NCBI GenBank assembly: GCA_017445925.1
Contig: JAFSRW010000037.1
Location: 1-61,118 of the forward strand
Reading direction: 5' to 3'
Source: Bacteroidaceae bacterium
GTDB lineage: Bacteria; Bacteroidota; Bacteroidia; Bacteroidales; Bacteroidaceae
Length of the DNA: 61,118 nucleotides
Shown here: piece after piece, positions 61,069-61,118 of the stretch
Numbering within the stretch: position 1 is the first letter of the stretch
Layout of the letters: every line of letters starts with the position of its first letter
Made by a program: the position numbers and the translations under genes
Notes under the pieces: model-generated
Told to the model about the DNA's origin: nothing
The model's input: only the letters and a program-made list of their open reading frames with translations
The model's database searches: none

Positions 61069-61118
61069 TGGATTCTCTTTTTCAAATAAACAACGCAGTA
61101 AAAGATGTTTAGGCGTAC

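Noticed and set aside
60864-61112. 82-codon plus-strand frame at the window end
   Set aside because: Its translation is low-complexity read-out of hexamer and 9-bp repeats (LTLTLTL, VQEVQEVQEV, TEITEITE) and overlaps the smalltalk gene in another frame.
61105-61118. ATG at 61105 as the start of the next gene, expected to be an amidase
   Set aside because: Only four codons are visible, so nothing supports a gene call.
56500-61118. Complete prophage or conjugative element
   Set aside because: No integrase, relaxase, capsid, terminase or transfer gene is visible, only a small DNA-handling cassette; the region beyond the window is unknown.

Overview
The window reads as a chromosomal segment of a Bacteroidales bacterium, most likely Prevotellaceae (Prevotella/Segatella-like). 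The reasons are promoters of the TTTG-N20-TAnnTTTG type in front of many genes, families largely confined to Bacteroidota (DUF5687, DUF5063, Porin_10-type porin, DUF4468, DUF6371, DUF4248, smalltalk peptide), fused Nfn-type flavoprotein subunits, BspA-type leucine-rich repeats with a Prevotella-style C-terminal sorting tail, and a tRNA without an encoded CCA end. There is no rRNA, CRISPR array, transposase or integrase in the window.

Layout. 1-9.3 kb (minus strand): mnmE with a nucleoside phosphorylase, a PD40-like exported protein and a small membrane protein in one tight operon; then serS - cytidylate-kinase-like - fused NfnAB-type oxidoreductase; then rplU-rpmA. 9.3-20.1 kb (minus): a long run ftsK - lolA-like - trxB - DUF5687 permease - ABC ATPase - outer-membrane protein - Gate-domain membrane protein, preceded by a secreted beta-helix (GH110-like) protein. 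20.2-21.4 kb (plus): DUF5063 and a DEDDy 3'-5' exonuclease. 21.8-26.6 kb (minus): GH20 hexosaminidase with a fasciclin-domain lipoprotein, and a TIGR01212-type radical SAM protein. 26.7-33.1 kb (plus): dipeptidyl peptidase IV, tRNA-Arg(CCG), a 1217-residue secreted LRR/FN3/tyrosine-phosphatase protein and a 48-residue peptide. 33.2-43.8 kb (mostly minus): a nucleotidase, a Gfo/Idh oxidoreductase, then a MacAB/TolC efflux operon that also carries a receiver-less LytTR regulator and envelope proteins. 44-49.6 kb: ribE, ligA, dapA, an OFA-type MFS carrier and a small membrane protein. 49.8-55.9 kb (minus): an RND efflux operon whose permease has an extra hydrophobic hairpin.

The last 5 kb (56.1-61.1 kb) differ from the rest. 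They hold a frameshifted small gene, then a plus-strand cassette: RepA-like RecA-fold ATPase, DUF6371 (primase/toprim-like), DUF4248, an HU-like DNA-binding protein and the 34-residue smalltalk peptide. The gaps are filled with a shared vocabulary of short repeats (AACCCT/AACGTT-type hexamers, TTCAA/TTGAAC words, GAAGATG words). The same words run in frame through the ATPase, the DUF6371 protein and the tail of the HU-like protein. This repeat-invaded, DNA-handling cassette is the strongest candidate for an undescribed system.

Other points: a tRNA-Arg in which the near-universal G19-C56 tertiary pair appears replaced by U19-A56, seven perfect 17-bp tandem repeats beside the RND operon, and back-to-back promoters between the beta-helix and DUF5063 genes. 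All names come from reading motifs and gene order; no database search was possible.
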